A DNA stretch of 64,000 nt from Pseudomonas mosselii (GTDB lineage: Bacteria; Pseudomonadota; Gammaproteobacteria; Pseudomonadales; Pseudomonadaceae): NCBI RefSeq assembly GCF_019823065.1, contig NZ_CP081966.1, positions 3,131,501 through 3,195,500 of the forward strand, given 5' to 3'. The notes beneath the pieces are model-generated. The model was given only the letters and a program-made list of their open reading frames with translations. It ran no database searches and had not been told where the DNA came from. Positions 1 through 8,900 of the stretch are shown piece after piece; within the stretch, counting starts at the first letter, position 1; each line of letters begins with the position of its first letter. Position numbers and translations under genes: made by a program.

Positions 1-504
1 AGCGCCGAGCAGGCACGCCAGTTGGTGCGTGCGATGCGCTACCCGCCCCACGGAGTGCGCGGCGTAGGTAGCGCGCTGGCACGAGCATCGCGCTGGAACA
101 GCGTGCCCGGCTACCTGGACCAGGCTGACGAACAGATGTGCCTGCTGGTACAGGTGGAGAACCGCGAAGGCCTGGCCAACCTCGACGCGATCTGCGCCGT
201 CGAAGGTGTCGATGGCGTGTTCATCGGCCCCGCCGACCTCAGCGCCGACATGGGCCACCGGGGCAACCCGGGGCATCCCGAAGTACAGGCGGCCATCGAC
301 GATGCCATCGTGCGCATCGGCCGTGCAGGCAAGGCGGCGGGGATCCTCAGTGCCGACGAAGCGCTGGCGCGCCGGTATATCGAGCTAGGGGCGGCGTTCG
401 TCGCTGTGGGGGTCGACACCACGGTGCTGATGCGCGGCTTGCAGACGTTGGCGGGCAAGTTCAAGGAAGGGGCCGCTACCAGCGCCCAGGGCGGTGTCTA
501 CTAG
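1..504 (+). CDS. HpcH/HpaI family aldolase (5' end outside window)
   Basis: C-terminal 167 residues of a class II 2-keto-3-deoxy-acid aldolase of the HpaI type, which cleaves or condenses pyruvate with aldehydes and uses a divalent metal. The reading frame is open from base 1. Visible family features are the EN(R)EG and [16 protein letters not shown] segments around the metal and pyruvate site, and the C-terminal [14 protein letters not shown] strand. The start and upstream partners lie outside the window, so the substrate (4-hydroxy-2-oxoheptanedioate or another keto acid) cannot be fixed. The family call is firm; the pathway is unknown. Confidence 0.9.
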   Translation, partial: SAEQARQLVRAMRYPPHGVRGVGSALARASRWNSVPGYLDQADEQMCLLVQVENREGLANLDAICAVEGVDGVFIGPADLSADMGHRGNPGHPEVQAAIDDAIVRIGRAGKAAGILSADEALARRYIELGAAFVAVGVDTTVLMRGLQTLAGKFKEGAATSAQGGVY

Positions 505-626
505 TCCGGCCTGGTAGCGCGTAAGCTCGATGTTGGGAGCGTACTGGCCCCTGCGACAGTGCCATGCTAGCCTCCGCGCGCCCCGCCCTGCGGGGTCGCA
601 ACAACATCGAACCAAGGAGTCAGGCA

Positions 627-1586
627 ATGGACCTGCAGTTTCTGGGCACCTCTTCCGGTGTGCCCACCAAGGCCCGCAACGTCAGTGCGACTGCGGTCAT
701 CGAGGCATCCGGCACTGGGTGGTACCTGGTCGATTGCGGCGAAGGCACCCAGCACCAGCTGCTGCACAGCCCGCTGTCGGTGCGCGACCTGCGCGCCATC
801 CTCATCACCCATGTGCACGGCGACCACTGCTTCGGGTTGCCGGGGCTGCTGGCCAGCGCTGGCATGTCAGGGCGCAAGGAGCCGTTGCAACTGGTGCTGC
901 CGGCCGACCTGCAGACCTGGGTGCGCCAGAGCCTGGCGGTCAGCGATACCTACCTGCCTTTCGAGTTGCAGATGCAGCCGGTCGAGACCTTCACCGGGCT
1001 GGAACATGGCAATGTGCAGATCGGCGTGGTCGAGCTGTCGCATCGGGTACCGTCCTACGGTTTCGTGTTCGAGGAACGTGACCCCGAGCCCCGGCTCGAC
1101 ACCCAGCGCCTGCAGGCCGACGGCATCCCCGCCGGGCCGATGTGGGGGCAACTGGCCCGTGGCAGGACTGTCGAGCACGAGGGGCGTCAGCTCGATCCGC
1201 AGACTTACCTGCAACCGACACGCCCGGCGCAGCGGATCATCGTCTGCGGCGACAACGACCGCCCGGAGCTATTGAGCACGCTGGCGGCGAATGTGGATGT
1301 ACTGGTGCATGAGGCCACCTTCACCCAGCCGGTGGTCGAACGTACCCAGGCCACCTTCGGCCACAGCACCGCCGCCGCGGTGGCGCGCTTCGCCGAAACG
1401 GCGGGTGTCAGGAACCTGGTGCTGACGCATTTCAGCGCCCGCTACCAATCCGGCGGCGGGCGCGGCGGCTCCATCGAGGAAGTGCGCGAGGAGGCGCAAG
1501 CGCACTACAACGGGCACCTGACACTGGCCCGGGACCTGCAGCGTTATCGGCTTGGCCGTGATGGGGTGGTGGTCGAGGTGGAGTAA
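627..1586 (+). CDS. rnz: Ribonuclease Z
   Basis: A 319-residue metallo-beta-lactamase-fold nuclease that trims tRNA 3' ends and may act on other RNAs in the cytoplasm. It opens with the typical [14 protein letters not shown] segment. The zinc-binding HVHGDH motif lies at about residues 65-70, followed by FGLPGLL. Later metal ligands sit in CGDN, HEATF and LTHFSARY. The start at 627 is chosen over an upstream in-frame ATG (564) because AAGGAG lies 9 bases before it and family members begin at MDLQFLGT. The length is normal for the long bacterial form. It is a single gene, convergent with the diguanylate cyclase downstream. Confidence 0.95.
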   Translation: MDLQFLGTSSGVPTKARNVSATAVIEASGTGWYLVDCGEGTQHQLLHSPLSVRDLRAILITHVHGDHCFGLPGLLASAGMSGRKEPLQLVLPADLQTWVRQSLAVSDTYLPFELQMQPVETFTGLEHGNVQIGVVELSHRVPSYGFVFEERDPEPRLDTQRLQADGIPAGPMWGQLARGRTVEHEGRQLDPQTYLQPTRPAQRIIVCGDNDRPELLSTLAANVDVLVHEATFTQPVVERTQATFGHSTAAAVARFAETAGVRNLVLTHFSARYQSGGGRGGSIEEVREEAQAHYNGHLTLARDLQRYRLGRDGVVVEVE

Positions 1587-1650
1587 CGCCTAAGGGGGGA
1601 TCCTGGCATGGGCGCGCAACGCTGGTGATGGCTGAATGATCCCTGGGGCC

Positions 1651-3219
1651 TCAATGCGCCGGATGCTGCTCCACACTGCCCGCCAGGCAGTAGCGATCCC
1701 GCCCCTGGCGCTTGGCTGCATAAAGCGCCGCATCCGCCGCTGCCATCAGGTTCTCCGGGGTCACCGTCTCCAACGTCGGCGCGCCCACCGCGATACCGGC
1801 ACTGGCCGTGACATGCCCCAACGGGCTGCCGGCATGCTCGATGGCCAGCCGGCGCAACAGCTGCAGGATCTCCTGGACGATCTGGCTGGCACCCTGGACA
1901 TCGGTATCGGGCAACAACAGGGTGAACTCCTCGCCGCCATAGCGCACCGCCAGGTCTGCGGGGCGCTTGAGCGCCTGACGTAGCAGCTCGGCGAAACGCC
2001 GCAGGCACTGGTCGCCCGCCGGGTGGCCGTAGCGGTCGTTGTAGGCCTTGAAGTAGTCCAGGTCGAGCATGACCAGGGCCAGCGGCCGGCCCTGGCGCCG
2101 CGCCCGGCGGATCTCCGGCTCGAACACCGCGTCCAGCCGTCGACGGTTGCCCAGTCCGGTCAGGCTGTCGCTCAGGGCCAGCGCCTTGAGGGTCTGGTGG
2201 GCCTGGTGCAGCGCGCGCTCGATGGCGATGCGCTCGCGCAACTGGCGCAGGACAATCCAGCCGAAGCCGGCCAGGCCGACCAGCAGCAGAACCAGCACCG
2301 CCAACGATTTGATCATGTCACGCCGCCAGGGCCCGACAATCGACTCGAGGGACAAGCCCGCCTGCACCACCAGCGGGTAACTGGACAGCGCGCGGAACGC
2401 ATACAACCGCGTCGTGCCATCAACCACTGCCACTGCCTCGGTCACCCCTTCATTGGCGTAGGGCAGGTAGTGTCGGAAGATCTCGCTGCCCGCCAGGCTG
2501 CGGCCGATGACCTGCTCGACGAAGGGCCGGCGCACGAGGATGGTGCCGTCGCGCTTGGCCAGAACCAGGGCGCCACGCTCATCGATCTTGAAGTCGCCGT
2601 AATAGCGCACGAACCAGTCGACCTTGATGGTGCCCAGCAGCACCCCGGCGAAGCGTCCATCGGGCAGGTCCAGACGCCGCGAGATGGGGATGATCAGGTC
2701 GCCCGTGGAACGGCTGCGCACCACCGAGCCGATGCGCACCTGGCGGTCGGCATGGGTCTGGTGGTAGAGGAAATAGTCGCGGTCGGCGTTGTTGGCCCCC
2801 GGCGGCACGGCATCCTTGTCGGTGACGATCCAGCTGCCATCGGCGCCATAAACGAACAGGCCGTGCAACTGCGGCATTATCTGCGCCTGTTGCTTGAGCA
2901 GGGCGTGCAGGCGCGGTCGATCGACGTGGGCAAAACCATCGCCTTCCAAGCGCTCGGCCAGGACGGCGGTGATCGCGTCCACCTGGCGGATGGCGTCCTC
3001 GGCGTGCTGGGCCGTAGCTCGGGCCAGGTTGGTGACCGCGTTCTCGGCGTCGCCGAACGCCTGCCGGTAATCGCGCCAGATCCGCCAGCCCTCGATCAGC
3101 ACGAACGCCAGCATCACCACCGCCATGAAACCCAGCACCAGGCGGAACAACGACACGGCGCGGCCCTCGCCGGTCACCGCGAAGAGGCCGTCATCAGTGT
3201 GTTTCCTGGCTGCTGCCAT
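1651..3219 (-). CDS. Membrane diguanylate cyclase with periplasmic Cache-type sensor
   Basis: A 522-residue enzyme predicted to make cyclic di-GMP from two GTP. A transmembrane helix near residues 25-45 is followed by a periplasmic region of about 250 residues that resembles a dCache sensor (HGLFVYGADGSWIVTD, then VGSVVRSRSTGDLIIPISRR). A second helix lies near 310-330, then a GGDEF domain. The active-site motif is GGEEF at about 426-430, and an inhibitory I-site RPAD sits five residues before it, so product feedback is expected. No EAL domain is present. The ligand is unknown. It is transcribed alone. Confidence 0.93.
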   Translation of the reverse strand: MAAARKHTDDGLFAVTGEGRAVSLFRLVLGFMAVVMLAFVLIEGWRIWRDYRQAFGDAENAVTNLARATAQHAEDAIRQVDAITAVLAERLEGDGFAHVDRPRLHALLKQQAQIMPQLHGLFVYGADGSWIVTDKDAVPPGANNADRDYFLYHQTHADRQVRIGSVVRSRSTGDLIIPISRRLDLPDGRFAGVLLGTIKVDWFVRYYGDFKIDERGALVLAKRDGTILVRRPFVEQVIGRSLAGSEIFRHYLPYANEGVTEAVAVVDGTTRLYAFRALSSYPLVVQAGLSLESIVGPWRRDMIKSLAVLVLLLVGLAGFGWIVLRQLRERIAIERALHQAHQTLKALALSDSLTGLGNRRRLDAVFEPEIRRARRQGRPLALVMLDLDYFKAYNDRYGHPAGDQCLRRFAELLRQALKRPADLAVRYGGEEFTLLLPDTDVQGASQIVQEILQLLRRLAIEHAGSPLGHVTASAGIAVGAPTLETVTPENLMAAADAALYAAKRQGRDRYCLAGSVEQHPAH

Positions 3220-3302
3220 CGAAGTCCCTTGTCGTCACGCACTGGCCGCTCATCACTATAGTTCAGCCAGGCAACTGTCTATCCCCTGTAGGAGCGGCCT
3301 GT

Positions 3303-4181
3303 TCAACCAAGCTGCGCCACGATCGCCTCCATCAGCGCCCGCACCCGCCTCGGTTGCACCCGGGTCGGCGGATAGACGATCTGCAGCGCCACCGGCCCGG
3401 CGCTGAAGTCACCCAGCACCTCCACCAGCCTGCCTTCGTCCAGGTCATCCTGCACATCGCGCAGCGACTTCAGGCACAGGCCATGCCCGGCCAGGGCCCA
3501 GCGCCGCACCTGCTCGCCGTTGTTGGCGACGCGCCGGCCGCGCACGCTGACCGGATACGCCGCCGCGCCCAGACGGAACGGCCAGACCCGCTCGGTGTGG
3601 ATGCCGAAGCGCATGACGATGCAGTCGTGCCGCGCCAGGTCGTCCGGGTGCAGCGGTATGCCATGCCGGCGCAGGTAGTCGGGCGCGGCGCACACCACCC
3701 GGCGGTTGTCGCCCAGGGGTCTGGCGCGCAGGGAGCTGTCGGCCAATGTGCCGTAGCGGATGGCGAGGTCGATGCCCTGCCCGACAAGGTCGACGTAGCC
3801 GTCGGTCAGGTCCAGGTCGATCGACACGTCGGGGTGCTCAGCAAGGAAACGGTCGAGCAGCGGCACGATGCAGTGCTGGCCGAGGTCCACCGGCGCGCTC
3901 AGGCGCACCAGCCCGGAGATCTTCTGTTGGCCGTCCTGCAGCTGGCTCTGCAACTCCTCGGCCTCTGCCAGCAGGCGCCGGGCGCCGTCGGCCAGCAGGC
4001 GACCGGCGTCGGTCAGGCTGAGCGAGCGGGTGCTGCGGGTCAGCAGCGTCACCCCGTAATGCGCCTCCAGCGCCGACAGGCGCTCGGACACCGTGGCCGG
4101 TGACAGCCCGCGGTCACGGCCCGCCGCCGACAGACTGCCCTTTTCGATGATGGTAAGGAACAACGCCAGTTGATCCAACAT
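3303..4181 (-). CDS. LysR family transcriptional regulator
   Basis: A 292-residue LysR-type regulator. The N-terminal winged helix-turn-helix spans roughly residues 1-60 (LDQLALFLTIIEKGSLSAAG, then SPATVSERLSALE). The C-terminal periplasmic-binding-like effector domain fills the rest (VRLSAPVDLGQHCIVPLL, then LAIRYGTLADSSLRARPL). It is divergent from the polysaccharide-deacetylase-like gene at 4290, with about 110 bases between the starts that contain an AT-rich dyad, so it probably controls that gene and itself. The effector is unknown. Confidence 0.93.
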   Translation of the reverse strand: MLDQLALFLTIIEKGSLSAAGRDRGLSPATVSERLSALEAHYGVTLLTRSTRSLSLTDAGRLLADGARRLLAEAEELQSQLQDGQQKISGLVRLSAPVDLGQHCIVPLLDRFLAEHPDVSIDLDLTDGYVDLVGQGIDLAIRYGTLADSSLRARPLGDNRRVVCAAPDYLRRHGIPLHPDDLARHDCIVMRFGIHTERVWPFRLGAAAYPVSVRGRRVANNGEQVRRWALAGHGLCLKSLRDVQDDLDEGRLVEVLGDFSAGPVALQIVYPPTRVQPRRVRALMEAIVAQLG

Positions 4182-4218
4182 GGCTTTCGATTTTTCCGAA
4201 ATATGATTTTGCCTTTAG

Positions 4219-4248
4219 GCTAATTATTAGCGATTTTTCCGCTAATTA
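4219..4248. promoter_or_regulatory. Candidate LysR operator between divergent genes
   Basis: The AT-rich gap between the LysR gene and the deacetylase gene contains the dyad GCTAATTATTAGC (4219-4231). A repeated half, GCTAATTA, follows at 4241-4248. Regularly spaced dyads between a LysR gene and its divergent target are typical of this family. That this particular dyad is the binding site is inference. Confidence 0.45.
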
Positions 4249-4289
4249 CACTGCCCGGTATCGAAACCCACGCACTCAGGAGCGAACCG

Positions 4290-5264
4290 ATGACCAGCAG
4301 AAGAGACTTCGTGAAAGGCACCCTCGCCGGCGGCATCGCCGTGGCGGCGGGCGCGGCACTGGCAAGCCAGCCCGGCAGCAGCAACGGGACGACGCCCGGC
4401 AACGGCGGTGGCAAGGCGTTCTGGCCCAACGGCGCGCAACTGGTGATCTCGGTGTCGTTGCAGTTCGAATCAGGTGGGCAGCCGGAGCATGCCGAAAGCC
4501 CTTTCCCGCCACTGGACCCACGCTACCCCGACACCATAGCCCCCAGCTGGTACCGCTACGGCCCGCTGGAAGGCGTGCCGCGCCTGCTCGCGCTATTCGA
4601 CCGGCACGGCATCAAAGTCACCTCGCACATGGTCGGCAAGGCTGTTGAAGCCTACCCGGAGCTGGCGGCCGAGGTGGTCCGGCGCGGTCATGAGGCCGCC
4701 GGGCACGGCCTGCACTGGGCGCCCCAGTACAGCCTGACGCCCGCAGAGGAACGCCGCCAGTACGAGCAGGCCAGCGCTATCATTGAACGCGTTACCGGGC
4801 AGCGTCCGCTGGGCTTCAACGCGTTCTGGATGCGCCACTCCCGCGAGACCCTGAATATCCTCCAGGACCTGGGCTTCCTCTACCACATCGACGACCTGGC
4901 CCGTGACGAGCCCTCGATCACCCCGGTGCGCGGCAAGCCGTTCGCCGTGGTGTCCTACACCCTGCGCAACAATGACATCGGCCGCATCGCCGGATCCACG
5001 GCGATGACCGGCGCCGCCTTGCTGCAGGAGCTCAAGGACGAGTTCGACGTGCTGTACGCCGAAGGCAGCCAGCGCCGCCGGCTGATGTCACTGTCGGCCC
5101 ATGACCGCATCGGCGGCACGCCCACCGTGGTGCGGGCGCTGGACCAGTTCTTCGCCTACGCCCGCAGCCATGCCGGGGTGGCCTTCATGCGCAAGGACGA
5201 CATCGCTCGCTGGACCCTGGCCCAGGACGACGCGCCGGTCAATCCGCCTCGGGGGTTTAGCTGA
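4290..5264 (+). CDS. Exported polysaccharide deacetylase (NodB-like) family protein
   Basis: A 324-residue protein with a likely Tat signal: SRRDFVKG, then a hydrophobic alanine/glycine stretch ending near ALASQ (residues 3-30). The rest matches the PuuE/allantoinase-like branch of the NodB homology fold (LLALFDRHGIKVTSHMVGKA, then RRGHEAAGHGLHW and FNAFWMRHS). The classical TxDD metal motif of chitin deacetylases is not present at the usual place (VISVSLQFESGG instead). The substrate may therefore be a small amide rather than a polysaccharide. Probably regulated by the divergent LysR gene. Confidence 0.85.
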   Translation: MTSRRDFVKGTLAGGIAVAAGAALASQPGSSNGTTPGNGGGKAFWPNGAQLVISVSLQFESGGQPEHAESPFPPLDPRYPDTIAPSWYRYGPLEGVPRLLALFDRHGIKVTSHMVGKAVEAYPELAAEVVRRGHEAAGHGLHWAPQYSLTPAEERRQYEQASAIIERVTGQRPLGFNAFWMRHSRETLNILQDLGFLYHIDDLARDEPSITPVRGKPFAVVSYTLRNNDIGRIAGSTAMTGAALLQELKDEFDVLYAEGSQRRRLMSLSAHDRIGGTPTVVRALDQFFAYARSHAGVAFMRKDDIARWTLAQDDAPVNPPRGFS

Positions 5265-5273
5265 TCACAGGGT

Positions 5274-5580
5274 TCAACGCCCCACCAGGCCCGCCTGGTG
5301 CATGAACGCCAGGTTGTCCTCCAGGTGCCAGTCCTCGGCGATCCGGCCATCGGCAATGCGGTAGATGTCCATGGCGATGAAGTCGATGGCTTGGCCCTGG
5401 CCTTGGTGCTCGCCCAGCGTGCCGGTGAAATGGCCGGTGAAGCGCAGCGCCGCGGTGACCCGGTCGCCCGCGACGATCATCTGCAGCACCTCACAGCGCA
5501 GGTCCGGCACCGCCGCGCGGAATGCCCGGGAAGCCTTCAGCGGCCCTTCAACGCCCTGCGCCCGCCCCGGCGGCAGGGTC
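5274..5580 (-). pseudogene. Ester cyclase / SnoaL-like protein, N-terminus deleted
   Basis: The last 100 or so codons encode a clear SnoaL/ester-cyclase fold end (AFRAAVPDLRCEVLQMIVAGD, then DFIAMDIYRIADGRIAEDWH and LEDNLAFMHQ). Upstream of about 5580 the frame stays open to 5792, but the predicted residues lose all similarity because that DNA is the antisense of an HxlR gene fragment. The 5' half of this gene therefore appears to have been removed by a deletion that fused it head to head to the HxlR fragment. A chimeric 172-residue protein could still be translated, but probably has no function. Confidence 0.7.
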
Positions 5581-5846
5581 GACGGGATATCGCCGGCGTC
5601 TCGCAGAAGGTGCTGTCGCAGACCCTGAAGAAGCTCGAGCGCGATGGCCTGGTGGAACGCCAGGTACACCCGACCGTACCGCCCACCGTCGAATACGCCC
5701 TGACCGAACTGGGCGCGACACTGGGTAGCACGGTGGAGCAACTGGCGCATTGGGCGGAGTCGAACATGCCAGCGATTGTTCAGGCTCGGCAACGCTATGA
5801 TATGAAGCCGGATCCAGGATCCTCACGCAATGCGTTTCCCCTGTAG
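5577..5846 (+). pseudogene. HxlR family regulator, N-terminus deleted
   Basis: The C-terminal part of an HxlR winged-helix repressor: GVSQKVLSQTLKKLERDGLV is the recognition helix and beta-wing, then ALTELGATLGSTVEQLAHWA, and the frame stops at 5844-5846. The first roughly 30 residues expected of the family are absent, and no start codon or ribosome-binding site lies at the proper distance. The missing part abuts the equally truncated ester cyclase on the other strand. One deletion between two formerly divergent genes explains both losses. This is inferred from the two half-genes. Confidence 0.7.
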
Positions 5847-5861
5847 GAGCGTTACCTCGGC

Positions 5862-6713
5862 TTACGGCTGCTGATACTGACTCAGATATTTGTCCAGCAC
5901 CGCCTTGTCCCCCGCCCCATCCCCCGCTACCTGCCACAACCGCCGCTCGATCCCCTGGGCCAGCAGGTGCCCCACCGCGGCTTCGATGGCCGACAGCACG
6001 CACAGCTGCGCCGGCTCGTTGGTGGTATAGCCCACCTCGGCTTCGAGCAGCTTCTTGAACTCGATGAACTTGAACACCCCGGCGTTCTGCCCGACCGAGT
6101 AGATGGTCTTGCTGGTCATCACATTGGCCAGCACCTGGCCGGTGCGCACGTCCACCGCCCGCAGGTTGACCGTAACCTGGTCGACCCGGTATTCACGGGA
6201 CAGGCCGATGCCCAGGTAGCGGGCGCCCTCGCCGCCGCTGCGCACGTTGGTGTCGTAGGCGATGATGCCGCCCTCGAGCATCAGGTTGGCCGCCTGCAGC
6301 GGCGGCAGCTCGCCCTGGATGTTTTCCGCCACATCGGGTTTCTTCTGCGAGGCGCGGATGATCTTGCGCTCGGTCAGCAGGTTCTGCAGGCCCTCGCGCT
6401 CCAGCACCACGAACCAGCCGCTGGCGTTGAGCGCGTCCATCAGCATGCTCGCCGCCCCCTGGGTGACGCTGGTGGAGAACGAGCTGGCCGGGGTCGGCTT
6501 GTACTGCCCGGTCTGGTCGCGGAAACCGTACACCACCGCCATCAGCCGACCGCGGGGCCGCGGCATGTTGACCAGGTCATAGTAGGTCGAGGCCCGCGGC
6601 GTCAGCGTCGGGGTCTCGGGGTCCTGTTCGGCGGGCATCGGCTCGCGCAGGCCGCAGCCGTGCAGGCTACCCAGGGCGGCGAGGACCAGCAGTGTGCTCA
6701 GCAGGCGTTTCAT
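5862..6713 (-). CDS. csgG: CsgG-like outer-membrane secretion lipoprotein
   Basis: A 283-residue lipoprotein; the signal peptide ends in the lipobox LHGC (Cys about residue 26). Homologues form the nine-subunit outer-membrane pore of the curli (type VIII) secretion system. Matching features are YDLVNMPRPRGRLMAVVYGF, DQTGQYKPTP, then the transmembrane-hairpin region VTQGAASMLMDALNASGWF and the C-terminal ADVRTGQVLANVMTSKTIYS-like segment. It is the last gene of the unit-3 operon, 32 bases after csgF. There is no curlin (csgA/csgB) gene anywhere in the window, so the exported substrate is unknown. The start at 6713 places the signal peptide correctly. Confidence 0.92.
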   Translation of the reverse strand: MKRLLSTLLVLAALGSLHGCGLREPMPAEQDPETPTLTPRASTYYDLVNMPRPRGRLMAVVYGFRDQTGQYKPTPASSFSTSVTQGAASMLMDALNASGWFVVLEREGLQNLLTERKIIRASQKKPDVAENIQGELPPLQAANLMLEGGIIAYDTNVRSGGEGARYLGIGLSREYRVDQVTVNLRAVDVRTGQVLANVMTSKTIYSVGQNAGVFKFIEFKKLLEAEVGYTTNEPAQLCVLSAIEAAVGHLLAQGIERRLWQVAGDGAGDKAVLDKYLSQYQQP

Positions 6714-6745
6714 GGCGTTCTCTCCCCAGTAAAGACCCGTCCCTC

Positions 6746-7165
6746 TCAGGGGTTCAGGCCGCTGACCTCGATGATCGAGACTTCCCCGGTGGCCCGGTCG
6801 GTGACCTTGATGCTCAGCGCCCCCGAATCGTCGATGACGTCGATCAGGAAGGCGTCGGTGGACATGCTGCCGGTGTTGCCGTTGCTGATGGTGTCCAGCA
6901 GTTGCCCAAGCAAGCGCGATTCGAGCTGGTTGCTGAAGCGCTCCAGGGCCGAGGTCCCGGCGAACGCCGAAGTGCGGTCCTTGAGGTCGGGATCGTCGTA
7001 GTCGTTCTGCGCCTGGGCGTTGTTCAACAGCCAGGTGCCATTGATCGGATTGCCGCCGAAGGACGGATTGACCGGGGTGTACACCAGCTCCGTGGCCAAG
7101 GCCTGGCCACCGAGGCCGGCAGCCAGCAGGCAGGCGGCGATGCGTCGTGCAAGGTGGGTGCTCAT
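6746..7165 (-). CDS. csgF: CsgF-like curli assembly protein
   Basis: A 139-residue exported protein with a signal peptide ending around QALATELVY. The conserved CsgF N-terminus follows (YTPVNPSFGGNPINGTWLL), which in the curli system inserts into and constricts the CsgG pore. The C-terminal half (ISNGNTGSMSTDAFLIDVID, then GEVSIIEVSGL) is also typical. It overlaps the end of csgE by four bases (ATGA) and precedes csgG, giving the canonical order E-F-G. In enterobacteria CsgF places the nucleator CsgB at the surface. No CsgB homologue is seen here. Confidence 0.93.
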   Translation of the reverse strand: MSTHLARRIAACLLAAGLGGQALATELVYTPVNPSFGGNPINGTWLLNNAQAQNDYDDPDLKDRTSAFAGTSALERFSNQLESRLLGQLLDTISNGNTGSMSTDAFLIDVIDDSGALSIKVTDRATGEVSIIEVSGLNP

Positions 7166-7557
7166 AGCTCGTCCCTCTCAAGATCAGTTGTGTCCTGCAG
7201 CAGTCGTTGCAGCTTGCGCTGAACGATCTGTTGCCTGACCAGGTCGGCGGCCGCGATGGCCTCGTCGTTGAGTTGCGTGGTATTGGGCGGCAGGAAACGC
7301 CGGTACAGCACCTCGCGCTCGTACTCCACCGTCACCAGGCTGCCCCAGCGGGCATCCGGGCGTTCGCGCACCACCAGGTTGAAGTCGAGCCGGCTGGTGG
7401 CGCGCAGCCGGTCGCTGAAGGCGTGATAGAAGTCGTGGCCGATGTGCGAGATGGTGTTGTCGACGATAAATCCCATCATCTCGTCCTCGGCGCCCGCCCG
7501 GGCCTGGCCCTGCAGCAGCGCCAGGCACAGGCACAACAACGCGGCCAGGCGTTTCAT
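7162..7557 (-). CDS. csgE: CsgE-like curli secretion adaptor
   Basis: A 131-residue periplasmic protein with an N-terminal signal peptide (MKRLAALLCLCLALLQGQARA). The body carries GFIVDNTISHIGHDFYHAFS, then RLDFNLVVRERPDARWGS and VEYEREVLYRRFLPP, all characteristic of CsgE. In curli export CsgE caps the CsgG pore and delivers substrate. It overlaps the last pseudopilin gene by four bases (ATGA), so translation of the curli-type module is coupled directly to the type II-like module. That linkage is unusual. Confidence 0.93.
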   Translation of the reverse strand: MKRLAALLCLCLALLQGQARAGAEDEMMGFIVDNTISHIGHDFYHAFSDRLRATSRLDFNLVVRERPDARWGSLVTVEYEREVLYRRFLPPNTTQLNDEAIAAADLVRQQIVQRKLQRLLQDTTDLERDEL

Positions 7558-8072
7558 GGCGCTTCTCCCGGGCCTGCGTGCTGGCGGGCGCCGCCGGCGC
7601 TTTCGGCAAACGCCTGCTCGGCGACGAACTGCCAGTCGCTGTAGTGCTCCAGCCCCTCGAAACCGCTCCACTGGGCATCAAAACCGCTGCGTTTGAGCGG
7701 CGTGGCCTCGGAGCGGCTGTACACCCCGGTGATGCGGCCATCGGCCGCGCGCAGCAGGCCCCATTCTTCACCGCCGATCGGGTCTGGATAGAGCCTGCGC
7801 AAGTGACGCTGCGGTGCCGGGAAACGGTTGTCCTCCACCAGTTCACCCAGGTCATGTGGGTACTGGGCCAAGCCCGGCGAGGCGCGGTAGTAGCTGCGCA
7901 AGGCCTGGGCATACTGACCGCCCACCCACAGCAACTGGCGCTCACGCTCGCGCTGCACGCTGGTGGCCCACAGGGTGCCGGTGGCCGCCAGGGCCACGCT
8001 GCTGACGGCGATCAGCAGCAGCACGCCCAGGTAGGTGAAGCCGGTTTCACCATTCGGCATAGAGGCTGCCAT
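7554..8072 (-). CDS. Pseudopilin-like protein with type IV prepilin-like N-terminus
   Basis: A 172-residue protein. The N-terminus has a short leader, then GFTYLGVLLLIAVSSVALAA, a prepilin-type hydrophobic helix, but tyrosine-leucine-glycine replaces the usual TLIE. The expected glutamate at +5 is therefore missing, as in minor pseudopilins of the GspK type. The start at 8072 is preferred over 8060 because a GGGAGGG ribosome-binding site lies about 7 bases upstream. The body contains GQYAQALRSYYRASPGL and LRRLYPDPI, resembling GspG-like C-terminal halves. Third of three tandem pseudopilins; it overlaps csgE. Confidence 0.8.
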   Translation of the reverse strand: MAASMPNGETGFTYLGVLLLIAVSSVALAATGTLWATSVQRERERQLLWVGGQYAQALRSYYRASPGLAQYPHDLGELVEDNRFPAPQRHLRRLYPDPIGGEEWGLLRAADGRITGVYSRSEATPLKRSGFDAQWSGFEGLEHYSDWQFVAEQAFAESAGGARQHAGPGEAP

Positions 8073-8433
8073 CACGCGCCCTCCCGCTGGCTCCACTCTT
8101 GATGTCGGCCACCCCGCCGGCCACGCCCTCAGGCGGTGGCACCACTTGCCAGGCATCGCGGCGCTCGGTGATCGGGTCGACCGGGGTGTTACGCAGGTAG
8201 CGCTGCTCCACCAATTGGTCGAGGGAATCGGGGTAGTGCCCGGTGTCGCCGTAGTAGTGGTCCAGGGCCTCGCGCAGCACCGCCAGGCTCTGGCGCAGGG
8301 TGGCCTCGCGGGAGGCCTCCAGGCTGTTGAAGTAGCGCGGCATGGCGATGGTCATCAAGGTGGCGATAATAGCCATCACCACCAGCAGTTCGATGAGGGT
8401 GAAGCCTTTGCTCGGTTTCATCGCCGTCACCAT
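8047..8433 (-). CDS. gspG: Type II secretion major pseudopilin GspG-like
   Basis: A 128-residue protein with a classical prepilin signal: a basic leader (KPSK), then GFTLIELLVVMAIIATLMTI including the conserved Glu5. The rest (LRQSLAVLREALDHYYGDTG, then YPDSLDQLVEQRYLRNTPVDP) is typical of the major pseudopilin. It would be cut and N-methylated by a prepilin peptidase, which is not encoded in this window. Starts at 8433 and 8421 are both possible; neither has a strong ribosome-binding site, and translational coupling with the overlapping upstream gene is likely. Confidence 0.9.
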   Translation of the reverse strand: MVTAMKPSKGFTLIELLVVMAIIATLMTIAMPRYFNSLEASREATLRQSLAVLREALDHYYGDTGHYPDSLDQLVEQRYLRNTPVDPITERRDAWQVVPPPEGVAGGVADIKSGASGRARDGSLYAEW

Positions 8434-8900
8434 TGCCCGTAGGGAACGTTGTTGAGGCCCTTGCCGGCGGCCTTGGAATAGACGTCGAACACGTCCTCGC
8501 CCTCGCGCGGATTGTCGGCAGCGCTGTCATAGGCGCGCAGGCCCCAGTCGCCCTGGTCGTCGGCCTTGACCGCGCGCAGCGGATCGTGGGGGATGCGCCG
8601 CAGGAAGTAGAACTTCGCGCCCTTGGCGCTGCGCACATCGCGCACGCCGTCTACCAGCACCTGCAGGTTCGGCGGATAGCCACTGGCGTTCAGGCGCTTC
8701 TCGATGTAGCCGGCGTCGAAGGCGCGCTTGTAGGCATCGATGGCGTCGCGGATCTGGTACAGGGCCTCGCGCAGCTGCTGCTCCTTGCCCCGTCGCACCA
8801 CGGTTTCGGTCAGTGGCGCGGCCATGCTGGCGAGCAGCCCGAGCAGCGCCAGGGTCAGCACCACCTCGATCAGGCTGAAGCCCTGCTGGCGGGGTGTCAT
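8427..8900 (-). CDS. Type II secretion pseudopilin (GspG/GspH type)
   Basis: A 157-residue prepilin-like protein with cleavage and methylation motif QQGFSLIEVVLTLALLGLLA at residues 5-24, including Glu5. It is followed by GKEQQLREALYQIRDAIDAY, the N-terminal helix extension of GspG-like proteins. The C-terminal part contains FYFLRRIPHDPL and DVYSKAAGKGLNNVPYG, close to the GspG ending. It overlaps the secretin gene upstream by four bases. Probably a second major-pseudopilin-like subunit, so this system has two GspG-type proteins. Confidence 0.88.
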   Translation of the reverse strand: MTPRQQGFSLIEVVLTLALLGLLASMAAPLTETVVRRGKEQQLREALYQIRDAIDAYKRAFDAGYIEKRLNASGYPPNLQVLVDGVRDVRSAKGAKFYFLRRIPHDPLRAVKADDQGDWGLRAYDSAADNPREGEDVFDVYSKAAGKGLNNVPYGQW

